Source of the DNA: Gnetum montanum
Lineage: Eukaryota > Streptophyta > Gnetopsida > Gnetales > Gnetaceae
NCBI GenBank assembly: GCA_015680685.1
Contig: MNCI01014802.1
Coordinates: 19,639 to 83,638, forward strand
Reading direction: 5' to 3'
DNA: 64,000 bases
The translations under genes were made by a program, and so were the position numbers. This document shows positions 45,277 to 57,740 of the stretch, piece after piece. The notes under the pieces are model-generated. The model made no database searches and had not been told where the DNA came from. It was given only the letters and a program-made list of their open reading frames with translations. Position 1 is the stretch's first letter, and each line of letters begins with the position of its first letter.

Positions 45277-45480
45277 TGCCTAAAACTAGTGATGGCCCGC
45301 AATGGCCTAAAACTAGTGATGGCCCGCAATGGCCTTAAACTAGTGATGGCCCGCAATGGCCTAAAACTAGTAATGGCCCACAATGGCCTTAAACTAGCAA
45401 AGGCCCGCAATGACCTAAAACTAATTCCCTGGTACCTTACGCAAATGTTACACGATGGCCCGCGATTGCCTTAAACTAGC
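45277..45480 (+). repeat. Mini-hairpin array D (outer element, behind protease)
   Basis: Six 27-base units starting near 45294, 45321, 45348, 45375, 45402 and 45457, plus a leading half unit. Arms are GGCC/GGCC (GACC or TGCC in the last two), loop CGCAAT (once CACAAT, once CGCGAT), then TAAAACTAG or TTAAACTAG. It occupies the same place as array A of the inner element but with different stem bases. Confidence 0.8.
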
Positions 45481-45671
45481 AATTCCATTTCACAACAACG
45501 TAACTTATTCAAAACCTTTAACAACTACACTTACGCGTTGCAAATAAAGACATAAAACTAAAATAAAATAAATAGCATTTAAAACCATACAGAAGATCTT
45601 AATGCTAGTATTTTCAACATTCATATAACCATTGTTCAATTTCAATCAATAAAATCATGTGTAAGTTACAG

Positions 45672-48600
45672 TTACGCATCCCCCCTAGTGCCACTGTCAC
45701 CCGTATCCCTTAGGTCAGGCTCCAAGCCTAATAAATCATCCTCAAGTGGGTCGTCCTTCTTAGAAGGTATTCCTTTGTGAGGAATGCCATCCCCACGAAG
45801 CCCTTGCTCCAACGCCGGCTCCACAAGAGGATGATCTCTGCTATTATGCTCCTCTTCTTGTGCTTGTTCCTCACCTTGTTCGCCTTCACCCTCCAATTCT
45901 TGTACCCGTATACAGCAAATACATTAGCAAAGACTTCACATAATGATCAAAAAACTTAGATGCAATAATGTTTAAACTTACTCATGATGGTCCTGCTTCT
46001 GCAGCAAAGGGAAGCTTTTCTAAACCGACCCATAGGAGTTGCATGATTTCATCCTCGATTAATTCAGACAATATGCCACTCCCTAGAGTAGTTCCAGCTT
46101 TCACTCTCTAATTTTCCACACTAGTCCAGTGAGGTGGTTCAGGGAAGAAAGTAGGGATAGTAGTCTCGCCCCCAGGAAGAGTAATCTCTCTTTTCGGGGA
46201 TGCGCTTACCGTCACCTGCCCCTGAAACTCCTCGAAAGCTTTAGATGCGCCAATGACATCAAGGAATACCCACAAGGATTGGGCTTTGACAGTAGAATCA
46301 TGGTAATGCTGACAATAAGCGAGAAATTCTCACTTATGCAAATTCTTGTGATCCTTTTCTTTCTGCCCCCACTCTTGCACGCTTGCACAAAAATCCTTCC
46401 AATCTTGGCTTTTCTGAGATAATAGCTCTATCTACATCCGCTGCTCCACCAACTCCCGACTGGTTTGCATATTGTTCTTGACTACAGTCCAGTAATGGGA
46501 GTAGTCAATAACAGCTGTGTGCCATTCATCCTCACCTGTTTCCCATGCCTACAGGAACTCGCATCGCGATCTTAAGTCTCCAACCTCTTTGGCCAGAGAC
46601 TCTTTCTCCCTCTCTGACCTCTACAGCCTTTTCCATAGGTCTTCATTGATACTTTTACTCTCCCACAAGGAGCGAGTCGAGCGTAATGCACATTTACGCA
46701 TCTCCTCATAAATGTTGCGTGGCACGATCACCCTGTCATATAGAGGCTCCACTGTGTCCAAATAAATGGGCTCCGTTGGGTCCCATCAAAGGCGAGCTCC
46801 TGACAACAAACATTATCAACATAAATGAAACATTACCACTTTCTAATAGAATAAACCCATCATAGCTATAACATACCAGCTCCAGGATCGACGTGCTCGA
46901 GGTGCTCGATCATATAACTGACAACGCCTTCCATGAAGGCAAACTTCTCAGGAAACTCTCTCCACGCTCTGCTCACAATGGCGAACGTGGATGCATCTTC
47001 TCCACCTGTAGTGTAATTTAGTCAAAATCTCTAATTACTAACAAGATCCCTTAAAATTTCTAACACACTCCATACCTCTACCAGTTACAGTGGGGAGGGC
47101 GTCAACAGTTCCCGCCTCCTCGCTGTCCTCATGCACAAGGGTTTTTGCGTCGCTTATCCTAACAGCTGGGGACTCTTCTTCCAAAATTAGGGCTCCTTTC
47201 CCACGACTCAATATCACTACCCCTGTTTCAGGGGTTAACCGCTCCGTAGGTCTCGCTGTTCATACCACAAACACATTTAGACGATTCAAAATATCCTGAA
47301 TAAAAATTGCATAATACAATAACTTTCACCACGTTTCTTTTACACTTACCAGGTGGAGGCTTACTCTGCTGAACTCTGACTTGCATGGTTCGGCCTATGC
47401 CACTTGCTGGCTCCACAGGGGCCTCGGTTAAGCGAGGCCTTTTACGCCGAGTCGAAGGCTCTACAGTTTCAGCCACCAAGCGTTTCCCTCGCGAGGCATC
47501 GCTAGTGTAAGTGGGAACCACCCCGTCTACACTGTCAAGGCCTCGCACTCGAGACGCCACCAAATCCCTGATCGTTATAGATAGAGATTCGCCAATCCCC
47601 TTCGGAGGATCCTATCCTCAGGTAGTGCCAAAAATGTGGGTAATCCAAGGCTTGGATAGCTAGTCTTGGTCTTTCTGACCCAGACCCCATTCCTTTGGAT
47701 AACCAAAAATTTGGCAAAATGCCAAAGGTAAGCTATAAAGAAGGCGAAATGCACGTTGAAACAAGAATCAAGCTTCTGGCGAAGCCTGATCATTTCAGTG
47801 TGTAACCCCTCAGCAAAGTAGCTTGCCCAGTCAAACTAGGTCCCTTCCTCCATAACCTCCCGCATGATACGAGTCTATTCTATGGTAAAGAACCTCCCCT
47901 GCGAGAGTGTTTTGGGGAAAGCCCGGGCCCGAAACAGGGGATAAACCGTCTTGGCGATCTCTAGTTGGATCTTCTTACAAGGGATCCCCTTATCCTCCTT
48001 CTTGACCCTTAGCCACTCCTCCAGCCACTCCTAACAAGAGAGGCTCCTCTTCACCTTTTCCTCTATGGGAAGGCCATCAGAGGGGATGCCGAAAAGGTCT
48101 GCAAAAAGTTGAGCATCAATATCAAAATTTACACATACATGATTCACGCGCATACAAAAGCGCTCAGCCCTTTCGCTGAAGGAGTTGACTAGGGTTAACA
48201 TTTCACTGGCGGGGACATCAAAGGTTACATCCAAAAATAAATTCATTAGTCTCGCTTCCTGCAGCTTGGTGACCAACACAACTGGGGCCGCCGCATGGCC
48301 GAGCCAACGTTGTGCCTCCTTGATGTCACTGTAGTGGAAGAGGAGGGTATTCGCCTCATGGTCGAAAATTGTAAGGGTAATCTCTTGAGATTCCCTGACT
48401 GAACAATGCAAGATACATGTCAAAAATACTATTGCGCAAAATTCACTATTCACAATTACGCTATGCAACAATAGAATATACAGTAACTTTACCAGGTCCA
48501 AATGGCAAAGAAAATAGAGGAAGTTTCCTCTGCACGTCTGCAACAGTAAGGGGCAGATCCAAAGCCCATTCTTCATGTAACCACCCGAGATTCTAAATTC

Positions 48601-48766
48601 CGGAAAGCATCAGCGTAACGAGTGGGGTACTCATGAATGTCAAAGCCAATCTGCCCCATCACACTAGCGCATACATTGCTAGTCGAGGTAAATGCCTTTA
48701 TTTCCGTTTCGGTCCAAGCTAATGTATCATCGTCACCTACTAACTTGTTCTCGTGGATAACATAGT
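45672..48766 (-). pseudogene. Antisense gene of the outer Tat element, first exon deleted
   Basis: Homologue of the gene at 34217-30634. Exons on the minus strand: 48766-48493, 48398-47350, 47255-47076, 47005-46877, 46799-45982, 45898-45672, with GT-AG introns at positions matching introns 2 to 6 of the inner copy. Shared features: GDDDTLAW-like exon 2, QRWL...NHVCVNFDIDAQLFADLFGIP in exon 3, the FAFMEGVVSYMIEHLE segment, the coiled coil with DWKDFCASVQEWGQ, and an acidic tail (GEGEQGEEQAQEEE). Frameshifts near 48585 and 47600 and several stops make it a pseudogene. Exon 1, the FCP1-like part, is gone because of the deletion ending at 48766. No transcription evidence is available. Confidence 0.7.
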
Positions 48767-50140
48767 CTGACATCAGAAGGTAACTTACTTCAGCAGATTT
48801 GGTGAAGCTTAAGGCCTAAGCAGCGTAATATGCGACTTCTCGCATATTCGGCTAAGTCTTTTGCTCAAGGCCAAAGTTTATGCTCCATTACGTAGAGTAG
48901 CGTAACGAGCTTCAAAGAAGACAAACCCAGAATACAAGGAAGAGTTGCAAATTGATTTCTTTTCTTTGCAGATTGGTCGCTTTATGCTTATTATGCTACG
49001 CAGCGTGGGCAAGCGTAATTCGTTGTAAAGTTGACCATTTTTTTTACACTCTATTACGCTTTGCGGTGTAAATAAGCATGAAATAGCTGGCATCAACTAC
49101 TCCCATGTTCTATTACGCTATACCACGAGACGTAGCATAAACGAGTGTAACATAGCGTAAAGCCGGTTAAAGCAGTTTTACATTTGCTATCCACATGCAC
49201 AATACGCTGATGAGCGTATTGTGCATAATCGTGAAGCAGCTTTGGCAAAAGTGTTGACAGCGTACACTACTCCTTCTCCCGGAAATGTGATGCAGCATGG
49301 AAAATTTCAATATAAAGTTTACCAGGTCAATGGTATTTTGAAAGTTCGGGACACGTGTCATCGAGGCCATACTTTATCCGCATGTTGTTGAACTTATAAA
49401 TACTCCAGTTGACGAAGAGATAAACCCCCCGACATCTGCAACTTTTGGCAACATCACCTTCTAGCAGAGACAGAAGACATCTTGCTTGAGCATTGGCAGC
49501 AGGAGCAATCAGTCCTTTGGTGAAAACACAGCTCTCTCCATTGGCAATCATTGATAGTTTTGAGCAGAGACTACCTAAGGCGAAAGGAGCAGATCAGAGA
49601 TCGAAGGATCATCTAGTGCAGTTTGCGAGTTCTATTGATCAGAAACAGTTGATCGATAGACGTTAGAGCTTGACCTTCCTTGCAGCCCATCTCTGGCCTA
49701 CGAGGTAGATCAAACTCCATTCTGCACTCCTTGTCGAACAGTTTTCTTATTATTTTGTGTATGTTTCGCACAAGATAAGTGAGGCTTTTTCATTGGAAAT
49801 TTCTATACAATATACCTGGTTTTCGGGTCAAAGTATAGATCTTGAAATCATGCATTTCTCATAAATCCGATTCTCTTTGTCGTGTTAACATTGTCATTAT
49901 TGCAATTTATCTACTTCATTTTTCTTTCCCTTCATGATTTATCGAATCAAATCATTCCACGAAACACCTATAATCTTCGTCGATTTACTGATTAAGTAAG
50001 TCCATGTCTGATCGACAAGACCGTTCAGGGCACTGTGGATTCGTTTTCTCTAGCATAGCCATTGCACGGATCCGTGGTTAAAACTGTGTACAGGGATTTT
50101 GTTTGGTATTTTCCAGCTACCGACATTTTCCGTCGTTACA
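48758..50140 (+). repeat. 3' LTR of the outer Tat element, first 209 bases missing
   Basis: Aligns with 22554-23936 over its whole length without net indels. The start coincides with TAACATAGT, also present at 22554-22562, the likely microhomology of the deletion that removed pol. It carries a perfect 11 bp inverted repeat with 4 nt loop at 49198-49223 (arms CACAATACGCT and AGCGTATTGTG), a G-box ACACGTGT at 49351 and TATAAATA at 49395-49402. It ends GTTACA before the CTTGT duplication. Confidence 0.9.
49351..49402 (+). promoter_or_regulatory. G-box and TATA box in the outer 3' LTR
   Basis: CACGTG at 49352-49357 inside GACACGTGTC, then TATAAATA at 49395. The pair is conserved in order and spacing with the inner LTR. 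In the 5' LTR the G-box is CATGTG, one transition away. Confidence 0.6.
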
Positions 50141-50145
50141 CTTGT
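50141..50145 (+). repeat. Target-site duplication, right (CTTGT)
   Basis: Identical to 22340-22344. It confirms the outer element's limits and that its internal deletion happened after integration or in the mobilised copy without affecting the ends. Confidence 0.9.
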
Positions 50146-53100
50146 ATGTAGCAACCATAAATCATGAAGGCACCTAGTGATTAACAACAAATAATGAATT
50201 TACTTAAATAATGTAAATGAAACCCAAAGAAATCCTCACAAGTGTTTAAATTGATAAGATAGATAAGATGGAATAGATCAAATACCAACTCTTAGAAATA
50301 GAATATAAAAAGGAAATACATGAAAGTTGGAGAGAGTTTAAAATTCTAGCAACCTCTAAAATGGAATACTTGTAACTAAAAAAGATTATCAAAATCCTTA
50401 GAGTATGTATTCTTGAATAATGGTAAATTAGTATTCATTAATGCACAAGTTACTAAGGATTAAAATTAGGAGCTATTTAAGGTAGTCAATAAATGGCCAA
50501 TAGTATTTTCTTGGTCATATGATGAGATCACTAGAATTAATCCATGCATATGCCAACATAGAATATATACATACTTCACCATTAAGCCTAAGAAACAATT
50601 GCAAAAGAGTTTGAATTAAAAAATAAAACATGTTATTGAGAATGAGGTAGAAAAAATTCTTAAAGCTATATTTATCTATTTTTTGGCAAATAGCAAGTGG
50701 GTAAGTCCATTTGTCATTGTGCCTAAGAAAAATGCATAGTGAAAAGATTGCATTGATTTCAAGCTATTGAATATGACCACTATTAATGGTAAATTTTCTT
50801 TGTCGTCTATGGCTCAAGTGTTGTACCATTATAGGATATAAATACTATAGTTTTCTTGATAAATATAGTGGTTACAAGAATATTTAGATCACTCTAGTAG
50901 AATAGGTCAAAACAAAATTTACTACTTCTTCGAAAATTTTTACATACAAAAAGATATCCTATGATTTATGAAACATTCCTGCTACTTTCTAATACCTAGT
51001 TCTTTGCATATTTTAGTAGTAGATTAGTGGTGGTGTAGAGGTCTTTATGCATGAATTCTCCACCTATGATGCTGATTTTGAACAAGCATTAGCCCATTTT
51101 GAGTAGGTTTTAAAATAATGTATGGAGACTAACCTTAAGCTTAATTGACATAAGAGTTATTTAATGGTCTAAAAAAGGGCATTATCTTGCAGCATTACAT
51201 TTTAAAGAAGGGCACTCAGGTAGACCTAAAAAAGATACAACTAATCTAAAAAATCACAAGGCAACCTTAAATAGTTAAAGATGTTAGGTTCTTCCTTGGA
51301 AATATTGGTTACTATAGGAGATTTATTGAGAATTTCTCCAAAATTAGCAAGTCATTGGTAGAACTAACAAAGCAGGATGTATCATTTAAATGAACCAAAG
51401 GATGTGATCATGTATTCTAACTATAGAAATAAATCTTCTAGAAACACCAATTCTACAATCACTAGACTAATTCAAATCTTTTCATATTATGATAGATGCA
51501 TCCAATTCTTCCATCTAGTTGGAAAGAAACAATTCCTCCATCTAAAGTAGTTGTGAAAATAAACTAGATTATATTATGATAGATCATGTACTCCCATAGT
51601 TGGATGACTAAAAATATCCACACTACATCCATTATATGAGAAAAAACATTGTAGGTGCATAACTCAACTACATCACAATAGGAAAAGAAGTAATGATAGT
51701 AGTGTATGCTCTTAAAAAATCCAACTACTATGTTCTTGAATATCCTATTTTTGTGTATATCAATCATAGTATTATCAATTTCTTAATGAAAAAACCAGTG
51801 GTGAGCCCTCATATCATATAGTGGCTAGTGATATTATAAGAATTCAATCTTAGAATGGTGGATAGGAAGGAACTAATAACATAGTTATAGATCATTTATC
51901 TTAGTAAATATGGGATAACATGATTGATGAAGTGCCTCTTTCTGATCAATTCCTTGATGATCTGCTCTTTGCTAAAGTAGTTGTGGAAATAAACTAAGAA
52001 ATCCAAAACCTTGTATGTTAATTTCCTCTCCTATATACTCATACAAGAGACTCTTGATGAATGGGATCATAATAGAAGGAAAAAATTCCTCCATTTGGTC
52101 AAACATGACATGGAGATAGAGGATAGCCTTTACAAAATGTACTTCAAAATCCTTGTATGATGGTGTGTGCCTAATGATAATCAACCAAGGATTTTTCAAG
52201 ATGCTCATGAAGGTCCTTATAAAGGCCACTCTACTGAAAGAAGGCAATCATAAAAATCTTGATGGTAAGATAATTTTAACTAATGGTATTCAAATATTCA
52301 TATTACTATTTATGTAAATGTTATCAATAAGATGGAGGAATGAATACTAGGATGAAAGAACTTAACAATAGATTTAATCACTAAATCCTTTTGATCTATG
52401 GGGGATTGACTTCATGAATTCTATTTCTCCAATGTCCAATGGAAAGTCTTATATTATTGTTGTTGTTGATTATTATACTAAATTGGTAGAATTTGTAGTT
52501 TTCACTAACTGTACTTCCACCACTGAAACCTAATAATTTCAAAAATAAGTCGTAAATAAGTTTTGTATGCCTTGTGAATTAATTGTTGACAATGGAATAC
52601 ATTTCATAGGTATCATCTTTAGAAAGTTGATGCATCACTTTTGGGTGGAGCATAAACTTAAGCCAACAGTTAGGTAGAGGTAACAACTAGGGAGATTACA
52701 AGAATCATAACAAAGACAATCAAAAAATATAGAAAATATTAGAGAAAAAAACTTAATGATGCTTTATGGATCTATCACTCCATATGGAAACTCCCTATAG
52801 GCTACTCCAAACTGAATTTCATATACTAAACACTACATGTGATCTTAACCTAGACATTGAACTAGCATAAAAGGATCACTAATGATCCTTAATATGCTAG
52901 ATGAAAATAAAATGGTATCCCTCATAATGAATGAATTACACAAGACATATAACAAGCAACATCATGATGCTAAGATACAAAGGGTAGAATTTTAATGAGA
53001 AGAAAAGATTCTCTTTTGGAATCCCACTCATTTACCTTAATGAATGAAATTTCAAACATTTTGGGAGAGATCTTACATCATACATTCTACCTTTTCTTTT
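50146..53100 (+). pseudogene. pol: RT / RNase H / integrase relic of the Athila-like host element
   Basis: Continues the element whose gag and protease lie at 20-22.3 kb. RT pieces: WVSPFVIVPKKN at about 50700 and CIDFKLLN. RT thumb/connection: VRFFLGNIGYYRRFIENFSKI at about 51280. The RNase H region is badly decayed (51400-51900). Integrase core: LWGIDFMNSISPMSNGKSY at about 52400, IVDNGIHFIG at about 52590, and an ALW-like segment LNDALW matching LMMLYGS at about 52755. Tens of stops and frameshifts. The order and the integrase C-terminal region resemble Athila-lineage elements. Encoded functions would be cDNA synthesis and integration; none can be active. Confidence 0.75.
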
Positions 53101-54774
53101 GGAGCCATGAAAAATACCATCCAACTAGCCTATAAAACCATATATTAATCAACATGCAACATGTATAATCGTTTAATGATGTCCAAGTAACCAGGGCCTA
53201 CAACAATAGCTCAATGCAAGATCATGCTTGCTCCATTTTCTAAATCTTCTCCTTTCAACCCATTCATGGGGGAGATACCCATTTAGTTTAACATCTTGTG
53301 AGAGCACATTTTTCTGTTGTTCATATGTTTTCTATTTCTTGTAATTTTTCATTTATTTTAATATTTTAATTTTGAAATTTATTTATGCTTTTAAATTTCT
53401 ATGTTTATTATTGCCATTAAACTATATAAGAATTATAATTTTTATGTATAGGTAAACCTTGTTATTAGAACTATTTTCTATACTGACAATTTATCAAGAA
53501 AACAATGGTAGAAGATAGTGAGTCCGTGATCATATCCCTCCATTTCTAGTCATAAGAGGTCCATATCATGGAAGTAATATGATTCTTTCACTTAAAACCA
53601 AAATGAATTCATACTTTATTTACCCAAAAGAAGGGAAAAGGACCAATAAAGAATGGAAAAGGGTGTGGCATCAATGAGATTTCTTAATTATCTAAGCTTA
53701 CTCTATGAGTCCCATTATGTTGTGTGAGTGTATCATTTTTCATATTATAACTTCAAGCAAAAGCATGTTTTATAATAAATATTAATTCCAAAAAAATAAA
53801 AAAAATAAAAAATAATAAAACAAGAAAAGAAATAATACATGCTTGAAGATATCTTGGTGACAATCACTGGTTATGAGGCTAGAAAGACATGTTACCAATG
53901 TCTAAAGATACTCCTTTGACCAAAGCCAATATTTCCTCAAATAATTCACAAATTATGCAACAGCTTTCTAGTTATCTTTTGCCTAGTAATGATATTTCTT
54001 GCAATTGTGGTGATATCAACATTGTAGGTTTGAAATGAGCTAATACAATGCCATTGATGCAAGTATGGACTTGGTATAGAACCTAGATAGAAAGGTATTT
54101 TGATCATTTTAAGTGCATACTTACATAGGGACATATTGCTGAAATGGCAAGGTATCTCATGTCCCAATTTCTATAATTCCTTCTAGTTTACATTATTCAT
54201 CTCACTACCAAGTATTATGGCTCATCTAATCAATTTTATCCAAGTATATTGTAGGGTTGTATTACAATGGTTGTGTGAGTATGGCTTATAAACTAGATTG
54301 ATATTAATTTTCCAATGTGCCTACAAACACCTTGTAAAATGGTTATACAAAGGCATTTTAGGCATGGATCTACTTTGGAGAGGATCCACATGTATAGATC
54401 TTAACCATCTAGTTTACACATTACCTCTATATGCCCGGTCACATTCAGTTGTAATCCTAGTGATGAATGCATCCTTCACTTTTATCATCTTCCCATGAAC
54501 TTTATTGGGAACATAAATTCCTATTTTTAATTGTTTAAAATTTCATATTTTATGAGCCTCCATTGGAACTTCATAATTGTTGTTATCAATTCTAAACTTT
54601 CTTTTTGGCTCTCATTTGATCCCAAGATTGCTTCAAAATTCCATAATTTGGCTTACTTTTTAAGTGGAAAATTTTGTTTCTTAGCTTGATTGATGCATCC
54701 TCGTCAATGTGAGAACATATGTTAATGCATTTCCATTAATGCAAGACTATATATATATATATGCATGATCCTAA
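53101..54774 (+). repeat. Untranslated 3' region of the Athila-like host element, left part
   Basis: No coding frame is supported. The block at 54320-54420 (GGTTATACAAAGGC, GGATCTACTTTGGAGAGGA) matches 41-110 and inverted 56360-56410, a conserved block of the region before the 3' LTR. The region is interrupted at 54775 by the minus-strand element and resumes at 61197. Together 54298-54774 and 61197-61945 give about the same distance to the polypurine tract as 41-1513. Confidence 0.55.
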
Positions 54775-55672
54775 TGAGAGGCAAGGTACCCCTACGCTTA
54801 ACCATATGAATCTCAAGTGTTCATGCATGATCCAATTGAATTTTGTAGATGGGACTAGTTGTGGCATCTAGATCGTTATGCTCTTATCACAGTTTAATAT
54901 CTTCCCACTTGGACTAGTGGTATCTTTATCATGTATGGTTTAGTCCAAAGTGAGGCATATGATGTGGTCTAATTTCTACGCTACTCGAGATGATGAAAAA
55001 GAGATAAATTAATTAAACTAGTAAGTAATGGAAAATAAGATCTAAACTAGCCTATGGCAATGAGTATCCACACTTAATCGTCCATACACATCTTGGACTT
55101 TGTAAGGCTAATTTTGGGATTTCCAAGCGTATGTTACTAGGTGTTCCAAGCAATACACCATTAAATTACCAAGTATCTACACTTAAACATTCATGATTAA
55201 GGCATACACATTTTTCTTAATAACATGAACAGTAAATAATGATGAATGGAAATGTTTAACTAAAGAAATCATGAAATGATTAAAGCAACAATATTAATCT
55301 AAGTGGATGCTGCAATGATGGAAGTAATCTCGATCTTTATTGCCAATCATGTAATGTGTCCAAATATGTCACACTTGAACAAAGGTTCCATATGATTACA
55401 AAAATTACTTTGCAGGCATTCAAAAAATATTCTAACTCTAGAGAAAATAAGCTACAAGAGCTCTGCTACTCTAAGTGAAAAAACTATATCAAAATCGTGA
55501 GCTTAAGCCCTATATTTTTAAACTAGAGTACACCCCATGATGTCAGGTATTTGACATCGTGTCCTGGCTTTGAAGTTGCATACACTACATTAGGTACTCA
55601 ATGTCGAGGCACTAATACAAGGCTCTGATGTCAAGGCTCCAAAGTCAAGGGTAGGAAAAACATAACTCATCA
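54775..55672 (-). repeat. 3' LTR of the minus-strand Athila-like element
   Basis: Begins TGAGAGG and ends ACTCATCA in plus coordinates. Aligned by eye with 60298-61196 along its full length (blocks ATGGGACTAGTTGTGG, TCTACGCTACTC, TATCTACACTTAAAC). The edge at 55672 is flanked by CCCCCAT, the complement of a polypurine tract, which shows that this is the 3' LTR. Confidence 0.85.
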
Positions 55673-57740
55673 AACCCCCATGAATAAATGAAAAGATGTC
55701 CTCGAGTTAAACAAAATGAGGAACAAGTTCCTTATAAAATATTGGGTAGGTATGGGATTATTGACTAACATACAAACTAACTCAAGTGAAATAGACAGAT
55801 GCTGAGTGCCCAATTGTATGGAATTAAAATTTTTTATAAAATTGGATGTTCAAGATAAGAGAAGTGAACAACCTAGGTAACACTAACATCCAACACCTCC
55901 TAGTAGCAAAAGAATGAGAGAGAGAAGATCCAACGATCATGAATGATCCTCATTGGATGGTACAGCTACATCATCCTTGGTGAAGATAGTCCCACTTCCA
56001 GTCCATGCTTCACACTACAATCACAACAAAATCATGAATTAGTATGTAAGGTGTAATGCATAGCTATTAAGTACCTTGTCTCTTCAATGGCTACACTCAT
56101 CTAGATTGTGATTGTGGTAGATTGATTCCTTTAGTAGTGTTAGCGAGAAGGTTGACAAATAGGGTCAAAAAGATAAGCAGTCCATTAAATTTTAAAAAGT
56201 TTAATACAAGGAAATATTTAAAGAGGGTGTAAGAATTCAAAACAATAAAAAGGAAAGTTCACTAAAAAATGTTGTGAAGATGTGCACAATTGGATGTCAT
56301 TGATGGGGTAAACAAAAAGATTTGATTGTAAGAGTGTCTAAGGGTAAAGAACTTAATTAACCCAACCAAAATATGTGCAAGTGGGTCCTCCACAAAGTAG
56401 ACATAGGCCTTTTATGCCCTTGCATAACTTCAAACCAAAGAGTCCATGGGATCTACAGATGATTAATGGTTACTGAAGGCTAAGTACAAAAACCTGAAAG
56501 TAACTAAGTAAGAATTCCAACACATCAAACCAAGACATCAAATTAAGAACATGAAACTAGCAGTGAGGTGAAACATGAAAAGAATATATGGATGAGAGAG
56601 AGTGGAATGGAGTTCTTAATTAAGGTCACATGAAGTCCCTTGTGGATTTTGTGGTTAAATGACTTGATATGATCCATCCTTAGGCTAGATCAAAACCAAC
56701 CACTTTTAGTGACTTCGCATTGACATTCTAAGACTAATCCATCCCCTAAGACACAAGAGTGCTCCTATAGAACAACCATCTTTCCTTATTATAGAAGAAG
56801 TAGGAAGTGAGGAAGGGTCTTAGTTAAAGAAGACTAGTCCAATAACTAGTGCTTGTAGCCCATTTATTCAATCTAAGGGGTGTGCTTTGAATTCCCATTA
56901 TTTGTTTGTTCATTTTTTTTTTCAAAATGGGAACCACACCATGCAAAGACACATGCATTTATTTTGTCCAAGGGGTGTGCTTTGAATCCTCATCTTCTTC
57001 TATATTTTTTTCTAATGAGAACCATACCATGCAAGGACATATGCATTTATTTTGTCTAAAGGGTGTGCTTTGAATTCTCATCATTTTTATCTTCTGATGA
57101 GAATCACACCATACAAGGACTTATCCAACTTCTTTTTATTGGATGACACGAAATGGTAAGAAATTCATGAAAACACACATGTACCCAGGAAAATAGAAAA
57201 GCACAAACCTTGAAGCCACACCCTATTCAAACCTTTGAATTTTTTCCAATTCCAAAAACTACCAAAGCCACAAATTTATTAAATTTTTATTAATGAAAAA
57301 GGGACTACACATTTCCAAAACAACAAAAATCATAGATTTTTTGGATCGATGGATGTCGTAGACTCACTGCCTATTGCATGAAAAAGAAACCATGTCCTGA
57401 TCATCCATAACAGAATTCAAAGCTAGAAACCAGACACCAATAATCAAATAACAGAAATAGTACATACCACCATCAATCAACACATTACCACTGTACCTAG
57501 CACTTATTAACAAGAAGTTAGAAAATCACACAAAATAAAAGAAAATATAAAAGAAGGTGTAAAATATTCAAGAAATAGCAAATGTACTCACGATGGTGTA
57601 AAAAAAATTAGAAAAGATTAATAACATAAAAACAAAAAGATGTAAAATAAAGAATGTGTAAAACAAAAAGTTGTAAAACAAAAAGATGAAAAACACTTAA
57701 GAATCTTGAAGACTAGAATGGGGGATAACCCCCACAACTA
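55673..57740 (-). other. Non-coding interior with three tandem repeats
   Basis: No frame resembling protease, RT or integrase. It contains the conserved block at 56360-56410 (inverted relative to 41-110 and 54320-54400) and a three-unit tandem repeat at 56877-57120 with period 89-95 bases. Confidence 0.6.
56877..57120. repeat. Three tandem repeats, each with an internal inverted repeat
   Basis: Units start at 56877, 56972 and 57061 with GGGTGTGCTTTGAAT. Each also contains AATGGGAACCACACC or a variant, complementary to its own start, and ACATGCATTTATTTTGTC. Each unit could fold into a hairpin of roughly 12-15 bp with mismatches. Confidence 0.7.

Larger units (their letters stand above)
22345..50140 (+). 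mobile_element. Outer Tat/Ogre-like LTR retrotransposon, internally deleted and split by the inner element
   Basis: Bounded by LTRs 22345-23936 and 48758-50140 (the latter 5'-truncated) and flanked by CTTGT. Its own content is primer-binding site, start of gag (24185-24333), then after the inner insertion the rest of gag-protease (41644-45054), a hairpin-repeat array and an antisense gene (48766-45672). RT, RNase H, integrase and polypurine tract are absent. Sequence passes directly from antisense-gene exon 2 into the LTR at a shared TAACATAGT. The element therefore cannot move by itself. Its GC content and intactness exceed the flanks, so it is younger than the host element and older than the inner one. 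Confidence 0.9.

Noticed and set aside
45277-45480. Regularly spaced repeats resembling a CRISPR array
   Set aside because: Units are contiguous tandem repeats without unique spacers, no cas-like genes exist, and the context is a plant retrotransposon.
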